Assembly (NCBI GenBank): GCA_009746045.1
Contig: RPFO01000938.1
Coordinates: 130,001 to 194,000 of the forward strand
Source: Mesostigma viride
Lineage: Eukaryota > Streptophyta > Mesostigmatophyceae > Mesostigmatales > Mesostigmataceae
Direction of reading: 5' to 3'
Length of the DNA stretch: 64,000 bases
In this document: positions 12,166-32,970 of the stretch, one piece after another
How positions within the stretch are numbered: the stretch's first letter is position 1
Layout: the number at the start of each line of letters is the position of its first letter
Position numbers and translations under genes: made by a program
The notes under the pieces: model-generated
The model's input: the letters and a program-made list of their open reading frames with translations, nothing else
Database searches by the model: none
What the model was told of the DNA's origin: nothing

Positions 12166-12240
12166 TCGGGGTTAATACTCCGTGACTCCCTCACGGGAGC
12201 ACGAGTTTCACTAGTTAATTAATTAACGGATCGAGGTGAG
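12166..12240 (+). mobile_element. Family B retrotransposon 3' terminus
   Basis: Contains GGGTTAATACTCCGTGAC, then CTCCC-TCAC-GGGAG (hairpin), GCACGAGT and a TTAATTAATTAA tail. No coding sequence precedes it apart from the microsatellite. Confidence 0.7.
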
Positions 12241-12838
12241 ATCGGCAAGCAACATAAAGAAATTAATTAATTAATTAATAGACACGTGACTGCGTCACGT
12301 GAGCATAAGTCCTCAGTGGGAGGGGAACATGGGATGGAATGGATGGTATAAGCTATCTAGGTCCTAGTTACAGGGGTGTGGGCACCGCGGCCCGAATCGC
12401 TATGAATGCCAACATAAAGAAAAGCCCAATGAAAAGAGCTAGGAAGAACTTGGGGACTGCCCACCCATCGCTGGACATTATAGAAAAAAAAAAACTTATT
12501 TTCTACATACGTACTGGCAAGGATAGAGCCAACACATCAAAACTACAACGACGTACATCAACAACGCGTACGTGTGGTGTATATGCGCGCATGGTACCGT
12601 GCCCACACCAGCATGTGCATAGTTATGAGTCACGTGGCCTCTTAATTAGCTTGCCATGCATGCATGTTTTATTAGTTGACCTCGCCTTGCACCTGGAAGC
12701 ATGTGACCCCAAAGACATGTGGGGCCGCGCCATGCAGCAAAACCTAGCACTTCAACATCCCCCTGGCAACAGCACGTAGGGTCATTCAAAGTTTCAAACA
12801 TAGTCCCTTTGAAGATGCTAGGCAGCCAATGATATTGT

Positions 12839-15203
12839 TCAGTAATAAGGCGGCTTCGGGATCAGGCCTTGCTTAATTGCCAGCGTGGTGATATGGTACA
12901 GCTGGCCTAGGCACAGGTCATCCAGGCCTGGCTGCTTTTTTAATTCCTTCGCAACTTGGAACCTGCAAGGACAACAACACGCATAGTAGGAGCGCTCACG
13001 TAAACCTGACGCAGACTGCAGAGCAGGAAGACAACGCCTGAAAAATGAAACAAGAGAAAGCCCTGCTGACCACTTACCACCTTCTCGCTGGGAATGCTGC
13101 ACAGGTGCCCCCCTGAGATGAGTGCTATGCTGGCTGCCACCATTGTGCACGGAAAAGGAAAAAATAAATGGTTACTTGATCTTGATTAAAAAACAGTTAC
13201 CATGGCCAGGTGAATAGCGGCTGTGTGGCCAAGTGCCATACATTTAGATCATTCTCGATGAAGATCAGGGCAAATGACTGCTAGAGACCCTGTATGAGGA
13301 AAGACCTGGGTATGCCATATTCAGGTTACTGCCCTTTGTTGACAATCACTCTGCAAAGCTGCACGGCATTAACATGTCAGGGCCACATATTGCATTACCA
13401 TTATGCTATGAAATTCACTACCGCAACACTTGTCATAAGCCCCCACTTGCCACAAACCCATCCCGAACGACACGTGCCAAGCCACAAAATGGCTCAGGAT
13501 TACATTGTTTTCCCACCCATTGCCTTTAAACATACAGTTTCAACTCCTAAGAACATACAGTTTCAACTCCTAAGTCATTGCCAGAGATGATTATTCAACA
13601 GCTACCCCTGCAAAAGCACACGAGAACTGTAGCAAGCAACCCACGTCACACGTCCTCAGAAACAGCGTACCTGGTTTGGGCGGCGCCGACTGCCGCCTTT
13701 CCCTCCTTGCTGCCCATAAAAGCCTTCACCGTGTCCCACACTTGGGCACTGTACGAGTTCTTTGCGTCGGGCCTGCAAGCCATGTTGTGGGCGAAGTCAG
13801 CCGGCAGTAAAATGGAACACGTCCCACCAAAAGAGGATGCATGATGGATTACCCACAGCATAAAAACAACTTTACCATGGATGGTGCATGAGTACTCACC
13901 ATTAGGGCAAGCGCAGAGGGTGGTCGTCAGACAGGGTGGTCGTCATTGTGGGCACGGGGTAGCTAAACTCAAGAACTGGGACGTGCAGACAACTAAAGAA
14001 GACTTATGACTCCGTTGGACTTTGAAACGTTGGACATCAAGCCGGTGTCTATACCCTTGCTCAAGCCATTGCCAATGCATTACATGAGCCACTTGCAATG
14101 TCCTGGCCTGCGCTGGCGTAACCCCCGACCAACGAATGTGTCATTACAAATTCTACACCCTCACCATCGCATCTGTTGTAGCTAGTTTATTACCTAGCCG
14201 TGGCAACCAGTTGAATAACCATCCACAACATTTAAGTAAATGCCTATCCCTTGTAGTTAGTCAATATCCGATCGATTGTAACTGGGTAGTTTCGTGGTAA
14301 ACCGAGGCTTGAATTGGGCATTATTGTGCCTAAATACAGCAAAATAAAAGGGTGAAAAACAGAAGTTTAATGAGAGTTTCAAGCAGGCATAACAGGGGCT
14401 TGACTGAAACCATGCAACCACACTTCCCAAGGCATGTCATGACAGTGTCGGTGGCAGAAGACATCTCCACGTCGCCAAATGACCAAAAGCAAAGCAGGAC
14501 ATTTAACATGTATTGCTCTGCTGTAACACTCACGGAGACAGCGTTACATACAAAACTTTGTGTGCGGCTAGCAACCACTGTCCCCTATCATGCGCCAAAA
14601 GAGGTCCATGATATGTAAGACTTACTTGACGTAGTCCCACATCTTCCACAGGGTGGGCCGGATCAAGCGGTCCACTCCCCTCCCTCCATCCTGGCTGAGC
14701 TTCTTCAAGCTGATGTACTTGTCCAGGGTGGCCTCCCAGGTGGCCACATTGCATGTTGCGGACGCTGCATGGAGGAAACAAGACAATGCCCAATAGAACA
14801 TCCAATACCCAATAGAGTACTCAATAAATACCCAATACAAAAGGCATTCCTATATTGTGACCCAGCCCCTCTTAAGAACATGGGAGTGTTTTGGGGGGCT
14901 GTCCCAAATTCGAAGCACGATCTAGGAAATGGGATGTTATTGAGCAAGCGAGGGCTCAGGTAGCGATGTCGCTGATCGTTAGCAGCTGGGACAGCGAGGA
15001 TGGCTCATAATACATGACGGAAAAGGACAGGTTACAGTCCAATAGGAGTCATCACATGCTGGGAAAGGTATAGAAGGGATACCTCACAAATCGAATAGAG
15101 AGCATCACATTCTGGGGGGCAATAATCGGAAGGAGCAGTTGATGAGGACGGAATATGCTTCCAACTTACCGAAACGATCCGGATGGATCCTAGTGCGCCA
15201 CAT
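12839..15203 (-). CDS. Unrecognised 132-residue protein, four exons
   Basis: Exons 15203-15170, 14764-14626, 13772-13671 and 12962-12839 have consensus borders (donors GTAAGT, GTAAGT, GTACGC; acceptors ATGCAG, TTGCAG, TTGCAG) and join in phase to one complete 132-residue product. This consistency is the case for it being real. It starts MWRTRIHPDRF and ends IPKPPYY. It is soluble-looking and basic, with no clear signal peptide or membrane segment. Tryptophans (TLWKMWDYV, QVWDTVKAF) lie in probable amphipathic helices, and the C-terminal half ends in a QLYHITTLAIKQGL helix before a Pro/Tyr tail. I do not recognise the family. The short basic start would fit a small organelle-complex subunit, but that is a guess. 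It follows the NYN/LOTUS gene on the same strand with about 840 bp between. Confidence 0.65.
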
Positions 15204-16044
15204 GTTGGCTGTTGGCGCTGGGCGTGCGGAATTGTTGCAGCCAGCAGAATAAAGCCAAGGGGATTGAGGTGGCAGAACTTGGTTCTGTTGGCTACGTGTG
15301 CCTGTTATTAGACCCAACAATCCCCTACACCCAATTACCTACCCAACATGGGGCAAGTGTGTGGCAAAACAATACACATCGCAGCAACAGTACGACAACG
15401 GTACAGGTACAGCCCCCCCCAACCACCACCCACACTTACCCACCCACCCACCCACCCACCCACCCACCCACCCACCCACCCACCCACACCCACCCACCCA
15501 CCCGCCGCCGCCCGCCCGCCCGCCCGCCCGCCCGCCCGCCCGCCGCCCGCCCGCCGCCCGCCCGCCCGCCCGCCCGCCCGCCCGCCCGCCCGCCCGCCGC
15601 CGCCCGCCGCCCGCCCGCCCGCCCGCCCGCCGCCGCCCGCCCGCCCCGCCCGCCGCCGCCCGCCCGCCCGCCCGCCCGCCCGCCCGCCCGCCCGCCCGCC
15701 CGCCGCCCGCCCGCCGCCGCCCGCCGCCCGCCCGCCGCCCGCCCGCCGCCCGCCCCCGCCCGCCGCCCGCCCGCCCGCCCACCCACCCACCCACCCACCC
15801 ACCCACCCACCCACCCACCCACCCACCCACCCACCCACCCACCCACCCACCCACCCACCCACCCACCCGCCTAGAACTAGTCACCCCTCCAACCCAGTAA
15901 CCTACCTACACGGTCCCCTTCTACAGAACCGTGTCGTCTGCCCTCGCTCATCTTCCCTTGGTGCACACTAGCTAGCGGGTGTACACAAGTCGAAATACTG
16001 GCGGGTGTAACATTAACGCAACAGTGTCCACATTATTTTTTTAA
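15204..16044. other. Spacer between NYN/LOTUS gene and the 132-residue gene
   Basis: Apart from the (CCCA)/(CCCG) tract nothing recognisable is present. The promoter of the 132-residue gene should lie here, next to or beyond the repeat. Confidence 0.5.
15436..15868 (+). repeat. (CCCA)n-(CCCG)n-(CCCA)n composite microsatellite
   Basis: A symmetric tract: CCCA units outside, CCCG units with CCG interruptions in the middle. It lies 230-660 bp upstream of the start of the 132-residue gene. The G-rich minus strand could form G-quadruplex structures. Confidence 0.95.
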
Positions 16045-25351
<9,307 letters not shown>

Positions 25352-26299
25352 TTCTGAGCTACTGATGCACGTAAGTTAATACGCAAAGTGTAGCATCTAT
25401 ACTAGCGGAAGTCCCCGTTTTCTTTCTCAGCTATATAAGTGATGTACGACTACCACATCATCCTGTGTCCATGTGGCGTATATGGGGGCATAGCCAGGCG
25501 CCGGCCCAGCAAAGTGCCGGCCTCATTCTAATGTTATTATGCTATTTGTTTTTCAGCTAATTTCCCATGCATACGCAGGAAACGCCTTATTCAGAAGCCC
25601 ACGTAAATGACTCACTAAGGCTAGAAAAACAGAATGTCCGTTGTAACCTTTGCCGAAACGCTACGAAATTGCAGCTATGTCATACTGGTATGTCAAATAT
25701 GTCATGTGCAATTATCGTCTTGCGGGGAATGCCGGGAAAGCCTCAGGCTGTTGAAAAATACCGAGGTGCACGCAGATTTTTCTGCCACGTGTCGTCGGGT
25801 TCAGTGCCACCTTTGACCCTCACAACTCCCCACTATGGTGGAATGCACCTACTAAGAACTTGTTATTTTGCTTTTAATTGTCCGATTCCATTGCTTCCTA
25901 CTACCATGCTTGATATTGATGTCGTACCGTGGACACTTGTGTGCATGATACCGAGCCTGCAAGGCAGCCTGCCATGGTTTGCCTGAAAGGACGTCGTCCC
26001 AGAACATCTGAAACTGTACCATGGTTGCGCGCAAAATGATGTACATGCGGTCAACAACGGCCTCGTTTCCAAAATTAATCCGCCAATCTGATTAGAAGTT
26101 ATTCTAAACCAAGTAAAGATAATCGGCAGCTCCCTCCTCAGTTTGGTGACACTACAAACCAACTGTTTTGTGAGAGGGAGGCTGTCGGAAGGATATCCGA
26201 GAATGGGTACCGAAGAGGGTTGCGTCGAATGAAATCATCCGCAGCCTAACGCATTAGCTAAGCATGTCGCTCCCGGCGCAATTAACATAGTGGAGGTTG
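25352..26299. other. Divergent intergenic region, NYN/LOTUS gene and exonuclease gene
   Basis: About 950 bp between two start codons pointing away from each other, so both promoters should be here. I see no repeat family, RNA gene or convincing reading frame. Confidence 0.5.
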
Positions 26300-27148
26300 A
26301 TGTTGACTCTACTACGTTTATTGTCTGCAGACATGCACCCGCACCGGCTGGGCATCTGCCTCGCAAATTGGCAGAAATTCATCGCCAACAGTCCGTCCAC
26401 CGCACTTTCTACCCGTCTCTCGAGGCGTATTTCATCACGGGCTGGACCGCATCCAGCCGAGCGCGATGCCATCGACATGGTCGAGCTGACGAAAACACAG
26501 GTGGCGTTGCTCCCGCTAAGACGCTACCAAGGTCCTATCCACCTGGTCGATAAGCCCGGATTAGTAGCGACGGCTGTAAACAACCTTAGCGGTGAGCAGG
26601 TGTTGGGGTTCGACACGGAGACGAAGCCTCGTTTCCGTTCCGATGAGGAGCATTACGCCCCGTCCTTGCTTCAGCTGGCCTCGCAAGACGCCGTGTATGT
26701 GTTCCAGTTGAGCGCCATCGGTTTCCCCCCCCTGTTGGCGGACCTGCTCGCCGCTCGATCCATTCTCAAGGTCGGGGTGCAGGTGAAGGATGACGTGGCC
26801 GGATTAAACCAGCTGTCCCACTTGCTGAATAAGCGACACTTTGCCACCAAGCGAACAACCTGCTTCCGGGACTTAGCTGTGGAAGCCCGCGAGAAATGGG
26901 GTATGAGGAACCCCGGTCTGCGAGGGTTAACGGCGTCGTTTCTCGGGTTCAGGATCAGCAAACGCCAGCAGACGTCCAACTGGGCTGCCAGGGAGCTATC
27001 CGCAAATCAGCTCACGTATGCGGCCACGGATGCTTGGGTTTCCCGGGAGATCTTTTTGCTGTGGCTGCGGCAAGGGCTGACTGACATGCAGTGGACGCCC
27101 AAGCTGACGGCACCGGCCACTCTGGGGGCACAGCTTTTGGGATTATGA
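26300..27148 (+). CDS. DEDDy 3'-5' exonuclease (RNase D/WRN-exo type), intronless
   Basis: 282 residues in a single exon. The three exonuclease motifs of the DnaQ-like superfamily are present: FDTETKP with D105 and E107, LKVGVQVKDD with D164/D165, and YAATDAW with Y240 and D244, the YxxxD signature of the DEDDy subgroup. Such enzymes digest RNA or DNA ends with two metal ions. The motif III context (SNWAARELSANQLTYAATDAW split over 226-246) is very like stand-alone bacterial members. No HRDC or helicase domain follows. The first 45 residues are rich in Leu, Ser, Arg and Ala and poor in acidic residues, which suits a mitochondrial or plastid transit peptide, so an organellar role in RNA or DNA end trimming is plausible. 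The ATG at 26300 is chosen because it includes this presequence; Met60 would give only the domain. Confidence 0.82.
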   Translation: MLTLLRLLSADMHPHRLGICLANWQKFIANSPSTALSTRLSRRISSRAGPHPAERDAIDMVELTKTQVALLPLRRYQGPIHLVDKPGLVATAVNNLSGEQVLGFDTETKPRFRSDEEHYAPSLLQLASQDAVYVFQLSAIGFPPLLADLLAARSILKVGVQVKDDVAGLNQLSHLLNKRHFATKRTTCFRDLAVEAREKWGMRNPGLRGLTASFLGFRISKRQQTSNWAARELSANQLTYAATDAWVSREIFLLWLRQGLTDMQWTPKLTAPATLGAQLLGL

Positions 27149-28009
27149 GCATATGCCGTATGACTGCAATATACTCATATAAAAGCGAAGTAGAGGACAG
27201 CTTTTTGTCATATATGAGGAGGACTGCTAACCAGAGGGCAGCTTATTATAACTTTATAACAGGACTGCTTATTTTAAGTTTGATAGAGGGGGGCTGCCGG
27301 GCCAGATGCTGCATCCTGGCTGCCCTGCAGGTTCATGATACCGGGCGTGGCCCTCTCACACGTTGGTACACATGCCTGTCATCAGTCAAGTAGATACTTG
27401 GATACCACGTGGCGACTTTGGAGAGCTTGGCACGGTGCGATGACCCGACATTGGGCCAATAATTTGTGCAACTGCAGCTATAAACCTGCCAGCCGATGCA
27501 TGATCTAACGAGAATTTCCTCTGGTCCAGTACTCAGTTGCAGCAGCAGAAATGCCGGCTGCTCTGCCCATGGATCATGGCATCATGCCCTTGCTCATTTG
27601 CTGGCACCCGCGGCACGCAGTTGCGAGCTGCAATCCATTCATTGATCCTCACCACAACATGTCACGCCGCGAACGACGAGGGGGCTTACGGCGACGCCCA
27701 TAGGTTCCGCATTTGGGCACCAAGATCAGCCGGATCAAACTGATGGCCCTGCCTTGATGTTAGCGGCCATGTTTAGCACCTTGCATCATCCGCATTACAC
27801 GTCAGCCGCCCTGGGTCAGCTGCCCTTGGTCTTTTCAATTGCGCTCACTAACTGTCCTAGAAATGAAGTGCATGGTCCTCGGTAATATGGGTGCACCTCT
27901 GGCTTTCCTTCCTGGCATTGAGTGAAGGCTGCATGGCAGTCCTTGGCCCCGGTCTTGTTGGGTATATTAGGCCCAGTGGCCATTGAAGTTACCCCGTGAC
28001 AATATGTAA

Positions 28010-28340
28010 GAACTTGCGTGTCATGCGCAGAGGCATGCCACGAGCACGATGCTAATCTCGTTATATTATAGCACAGAAATCAAAACTAAAGATTGTTGAT
28101 CTGCATCCATGCCCCGACATTTATACCTAGCTAGCTAAAGCTCTGCAATAGATGGGGACACAGTTCCTCATCCTGAGCTGTACATTCTACAGTAATGGCA
28201 GATCAACAAGCTTGGCGGTAGCTTGTAGTTGTAACCTCAGGGGCACAAATTACTTCTTTACCTAAGGGAACCCTGCATGTCTACTGTCTAGCTAGCAACG
28301 GCCGCGGGGGCCGTGGGGAGACACTGACTTTAGTGCCACT
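28010..28340 (-). mobile_element. Family C element 3' region copy
   Basis: Shares with 37020-37342 the terminus (CATGCGCAGAGGCATGCC, GATGCTAATCTCGTTA), an ATCTGCATC segment, GATGGGGACACAGTTCCTCAT, TAATGGCAGA and GCAACGGCCGCGGGGGCCG blocks in the same order. The strand follows the weak coding sense seen in the 37 kb copy. The coding part is broken by stops. Confidence 0.6.
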
Positions 28341-28775
28341 AGCCGGGGATCAAGGTCCCTGTTGCACATACATGCATCCAAGACTGGTTCCTCTATATCT
28401 CCATACGTACTGCGCTCTCCTCCGCGGCTGGTACGTGTGCCTTGGTTCTGTCGGTCTTTCCCCACTCCACCGTCACTAGTGTGAGGACGCGGATGGGGCG
28501 GCCTTCCATTCCCCCCATGCACCACCGGCCCGGCATTACCGGCTAGACTAACATTTGGGCAGGGTTGCCACCGGCCTGCTAGCTCATTGATGTCTCTGTG
28601 GGCTCAGCCGCTCTAGCTCCGATCGCCTCATCCTCCGGGCGGCTGTTGATGCCGGCCAGCAACGCTCCAGATGCCGTTGTGGCCGAGCGCGACAATTAAG
28701 TTTGCCTCCTACGGCAATGTGGGGACCTACCGGCCGGGTCATCCCCTTTGTTGTTGCGAGGAGTTCGGGGCCATG

Positions 28776-28960
28776 CATGCATGGGCCATGGGGGGCCTAT
28801 AGGCCTCTCGGTGATTTGGAAACAGATCATGGACGAGGCCAAGTGGGCCCAGGTCATAGAGGACAACAACCCCCCGCCCCCCTGTAGTGGGGAAGGAGCG
28901 TGTTTGCACACGTCCAGACGGCATGCTAGACAAGACCCCTATGGTCGCGGGCACCATATA
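28776..28960 (+). pseudogene. Family B retrotransposon C-terminal coding remnant
   Basis: Encodes GLSVIWKQIMDEAKWAQVIED followed by a proline-rich NNPPPP segment and GEGACLHTSRRHAR, clearly a copy of the C-terminus at 36.70-36.83 kb. It is truncated on the left and has no upstream RT. Confidence 0.8.
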
Positions 28961-29135
28961 GATCTATGAAGTGAGACAACTATGCCTGGACGCATGGCGA
29001 TCCAACGCCGTGGAAGGACTAGGGTAGTTGTCTGAGAGGAAAGACGCGAAGGCCGCGGGAGCCGCGCGTGGCTATCTCTAGGTAGACCTGCATGGAGGGA
29101 GACAGAGGGTAACAAGAAAGGTTGATGATGGGAAA

Positions 29136-29166
<31 letters not shown>

Positions 29167-29189
29167 CATGTACACACACTGACACACAC

Positions 29190-29490
29190 GACCACCACCA
29201 CCACCACCACCACCACCACCACCACCACCACCACCACCACCACCACCACCACCACCACCACCACCACCACCACCACCACCACCACCACCACCACCACCAC
29301 CACCACCACCACCACCACCACCACCACCACCACCACCACCACCACCACCACCACCACCACCACCACCACCACCACCACCACCACCACCACCACCACCACC
29401 ACCACCACCACCACCACCACCACCACCACCACCACCACCACCACCACCGGCCACCACCACCACCACCACCGGCCACCACCACCACCACAA
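29190..29490 (+). repeat. (CCA)n trinucleotide tract
   Basis: About 90 uninterrupted CCA units (29190-29447), then units separated by CCGGCCA. A (CA)n stretch precedes it. All frames are open (poly-Thr/His/Pro or poly-Gly/Val/Trp) and none is a gene. Confidence 0.97.
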
Positions 29491-29830
29491 CGACCAACAC
29501 AAACAACCAAAACTAAGAAGGAAAAGAGGGAACGCATACACACATATACGAAGGGGCTTAAAGAATAAGTAAGGAGTATACATTACAAAGGGAAAAAAGA
29601 AAAAACAGAAAATAAAGAAAAAAGAAAGGAAAATGTAAACGGTAACAATGCGAACAATAAGAAATAAAGACAAAGTTAAGAGTAATAATAATAACAAAAA
29701 CAAAACTGGAATAAAGGAGGGTCATTGCTGGGATGTGGTGAGGCACAGGCGATGTTGGTGAGTATATGCATGGGTCAGGAGTTCGATTTTTCAGCGCCCA
29801 TGGTGCCCGGCAGGGCGCTCCTATCCAACA

Positions 29831-30355
29831 GGGTCTAAAATCTATAGTAGGACTGTTTTGTAGATAGCTTGTAGATAGCTTGTAGATAGCTTGTAGATAG
29901 CTTAGACCGGTAGGATTGCGTGTACCCCTCCCATCCATCCATCCATCCATCCATCCATCCATCCATCCATCCATCCATCCATCCATCCATCCATCCATCC
30001 ATCCATCCATCCATCCATCCATCCATCCATCCATCCATCCATCCATCCATCCATCCATCCATCCATCCATCCATCCATCCATCCATCCATCCATCCATCC
30101 ATCCATCCATCCATCCATCCATCCATCCATCCATCCATCCATCCATCCATCCATCCATCCATCCATCCATCCATCCATCCATCCATCCATCCATCCATCC
30201 ATCCATCCATCCATCCATCCATCCATCCATCCATCCATCCATCCATCCATCCATCCATCCATCCATCCATCCATCCATCCATCCATCCATCCATCCATCC
30301 ATCCATCCATCCATTGGGCCGGTTAATGCTCCGTGACTCCCCAACGGTTTAATTA
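29831..30355 (+). mobile_element. Family B retrotransposon 3' region with expanded (CCAT)n
   Basis: Four copies of TGTAGATAGCT lead into TAGACCGGTAGGATTGCGTG, then (CCAT)96 at 29931-30314, then GGTTAATGCTCCGTGACTCC and a TTAATTAATTAA tail. The same order occurs at 36890-37020 with only about five tetranucleotide units. The terminal hairpin is damaged here (CCCCAACGGTTT). Confidence 0.85.
29931..30314 (+). repeat. (CCAT)96 perfect tetranucleotide tract
   Basis: 384 bp without interruption. It is placed within the family B 3' UTR, immediately before the terminal hairpin. Confidence 0.98.
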
Positions 30356-30573
30356 ATTAATGGGCCCCAGTCTGGCGGATTAATTAATTAATGAGCACTT
30401 GACTGCGTCACGTGGGTGTTAATACAGAGTAAAGGAACCTTCAACCCGATATACACAACGAGAAGGAGGGAGGGCGCCCTATATTCTGATTTTCTGATTT
30501 GGCACGCCGCAAAGGTGAAAACCATTTGCGTTCAGTGCCGGTCCGCGGAAAACGCGATCTGCAAATGAATCCA

Positions 30574-30610
30574 GGCCGGAATCGAACTGGGGACCGGCCT
30601 CTCGCACCCA
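30574..30610 (-). other. tRNA-Pro-like 3' half
   Basis: On the minus strand TGGGTGCGAGAGG is followed by GTTCGATTCC, resembling anticodon loop (TGG), anticodon 3' stem, variable loop and B-box of a proline tRNA. The T stem is interrupted by a CCCCA insertion and no matching CTCGC 5' anticodon stem is found upstream. I regard it as a pseudogene or SINE fragment, not a functional tRNA. Confidence 0.3.
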
Positions 30611-31091
30611 TTTTTGCTGACTACAGGACGGACGTCTCCGGATCCTAAGGCATCGCCGACTGACGTCTACAGTCCGATCCGCAAAAGTTCTCCTTTCCGG
30701 GGAGTGACGCAAGCCTGTCGGATTTGGTACTCGATAAATCATTCGAGATCTGTGTGTGTAGGAGTACTACACACGTGTCCACTCGAGACTTGTTCCTCGA
30801 GACTTGCCCTGTATAGCTTCTCTCACTGCCGCTAGTGGGCAGGCCACAGAGCGCTCTCGATCCGCAGCATGCATGGTGCCGGGGCGCAACACTGTCCACG
30901 GGTGCAATACAACCACTGATGCAATACCACCAGCCACGAGCCACGAGGTAGCCATGGCTGACAGCGGAGCTCATAACTTTCACATATTTGAGCACCGAAT
31001 TTAGTACGTCGTGAATATCACAATCGCCTCGTCTTTCTAAGACGCACATGCTGATAAATTTTTCCGACGCTACTATTATTACGCAATATAC

Positions 31092-32514
31092 GATGAGCAA
31101 ACGCCCATATCGACGCAACGCAGCCTGACGGCTGCGCTCGGCAATGAAACTTCTGCAGCTCCGGCTGCAGCTTCGCCATCAGGGCCGGAAGGCAATGGTG
31201 ACACTATAGTCGCGCACTGGTGGTCGCCCAGAACCCTCCCGGGCTTTCCTCGCCCTCTGCATCGCCTGACCCAAAGCGCAGTCACCCAGGCGAACCTGGC
31301 TGGTCTGAGCCGCCGTGATTTTGACGTTGATAGGCTCTTTACCACCTTCGACGTCAACAGGCCTGCCTTTTTCGACATGCCATGCACCCATCAAGATACT
31401 GGAGCTCGTGTTTTACGGGTCACCCGCCTCACTGCTGGCCCTGTGCCAGCAACTCCATCTCAACACCCAGTCTTTCCGCAACGGAGCTGACGGCCGGTAT
31501 TCCCATCGCGTCTCAGACTCGTCGACCAACCTGGCCGGCTGGTCTCGCCCCCGCCTTCAGCTCGCAGCTCTCTTTACCCTCACTAAGCGCTCGGCCGATG
31601 ACCTTCTGCACCCCGCCCCCATTACCGAATCCACCTTCGTCCACCACCTCCACGCCGCCCTCTCACAGCACGTGACGCCCATTGCTGCAGATGTGGCAGC
31701 ATGTGGGTCGCACGCTGGCTGCTGAGCTCGGACCCCACCATCCCCACCGCCACCGCCGCCCTCCTCGCCTCATCCCCCCCTTCCCCCTCCGCCTCCACCG
31801 ACTCCATCACCGCCCAGCTCCGCGACATCGACCAGCGTCTTAAGGATAACGCCATCGCTATCGAGGTTCTGCAGAACACCGCAGGCCTCACCGCCCAGGC
31901 GGTGAAGGACATTGCCGCCAAGCCAGCCCCGGCTGGCCTGGCCGGCGATGCTCCTTCCATCACCACCTGGGCGGACATGCTTAAGCAACACACCACCTCC
32001 ACCACCTCCGCCGTCGCAGCCCAGCTCCAACGGCAGACGCTTGACCTCCGCGAGGAGGCCGAGCTCGCCAAGCGCAGCCTCAACGTCATTGTCAAGAGCC
32101 TCAAGATGGAGGAAGGTGAGAATTCCGAGAAGCTTGCGCGTGCTTTTGATGACAGAGAAATCCTTGATCGCATGGGCCTTACTGGTGAGATCGAGCTGGT
32201 CGCCCACCGCCTTCCCCGCGCGCGGGGTAAGGCAGGGCCGCCCCCGCTCCTTCTCACCTTTAAGACCCCGGCGGACAAGATTTCTTTTCTCAGACGCCGC
32301 AAGCGGCTCGACTAAGACTCTCTTCACCCTTGATGACGACTTGACCCTGGCGCAGCAACAACGGCGACGGGAGCTATGGCCGACCTACCTCCAGCTCCGG
32401 CAGACCAAGGCGGGGCAGCCGGTGTACTGGAAGGGGGCTGCCATCTACGTCGGCCACAAGCCCTGGCAGGCGACCCCCGCGGCCCCAGCGACTCCAGACG
32501 CCCCAGCTTAGGGG
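31092..32514 (+). pseudogene. Family A retrotransposon ORF1-like gene, frameshifted
   Basis: Four segments in alternating frames read as one decayed protein: about 31092-31490 (WWSPRTLPGFPRPL, RRDFDVDRLF), 31390-31725 (LELVFYGSPASLLAL), 31701-32315 (a coiled coil, then LNVIVKSLKMEEGEN, PPLLLTFKTPADKISFLRRR) and 32310-32514 (TLDDDLTLAQQQRRR, GAAIYVG). The last two carry the L1-type ORF1 pattern: RRM-like strand, then a conserved helix with an R-rich stretch, a nucleic-acid chaperone. I cannot place a start codon. No reverse transcriptase follows; ORF1 passes directly into the 3' UTR, as in the copy at 10.8 kb. Confidence 0.7.
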
Positions 32515-32970
32515 AATAGTAACAGCAGTAGTAGTGTAGAATAGATAGACCGTGGCCATGTACATGTACGCCTCCTAGAGAGTAGAGGCACTATCCCAGC
32601 TAAGCCACGCGCTTTATTTAATCATGTACATTTGTGCCTATGATGAGCCACACTCCAGATGATGCCTAGCTTTATTTAGTTATGTTGTGCCCATGCAGGG
32701 AGTAACTCTCTGCTGAGACGCCATGCCCTAGCTTCTTTGTATAGCTATATGCTGATCTTCCCCATGGCAGGCTCCCCCTTCACTGGGCATAGCGTGAAGA
32801 TCATGGGGATGCAAGTGCCCTGGTGCACCTAGAGCAAGGGTCCTTTACATCCCCACCCTTGCAGGAAGTAGCTTAGGATATATGATAGGCCATATGCCCC
32901 CTCTCAAGGGCTATGTGCTACATATACTCCCAACGGAGTTATGTTACAATTCAATTCAATTCAATTCAAT
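32515..32970 (+). mobile_element. Family A retrotransposon 3' UTR with terminal hairpin and (CAATT)n tail
   Basis: Shares long blocks with 10.9-11.8 kb. The end is ACTCC-CAAC-GGAGT at 32926-32939, a perfect 5-bp hairpin, then TATGTTA and (CAATT)n. The tail in other copies is TTAA-based. Confidence 0.75.

Larger units (their letters stand above)
27149..31091. other. Gene-free interval with retrotransposon remnants and long microsatellites
   Basis: 27149-28000 holds nothing I recognise. 28000-28340 is a family C copy. 28340-28770 is unassigned. 28776-28960 is a family B coding scrap. 29190-29490 is (CCA)n. 29500-29820 is A-rich unassigned sequence. 29831-30360 is a family B 3' region with its huge (CCAT)n. 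30360-31091 is unassigned apart from a tRNA-like half near 30600. Confidence 0.6.

Noticed and set aside
25567-25986. 139-residue frame in the divergent promoter region
   Set aside because: Composition is like non-coding sequence, no domain, and it lies just upstream of two real starts.
28939-29703. Poly-Gly, poly-Val and poly-Trp frames on the minus strand
   Set aside because: Translations of the (CCA)n tract; no start, domain or flanking coding signal.
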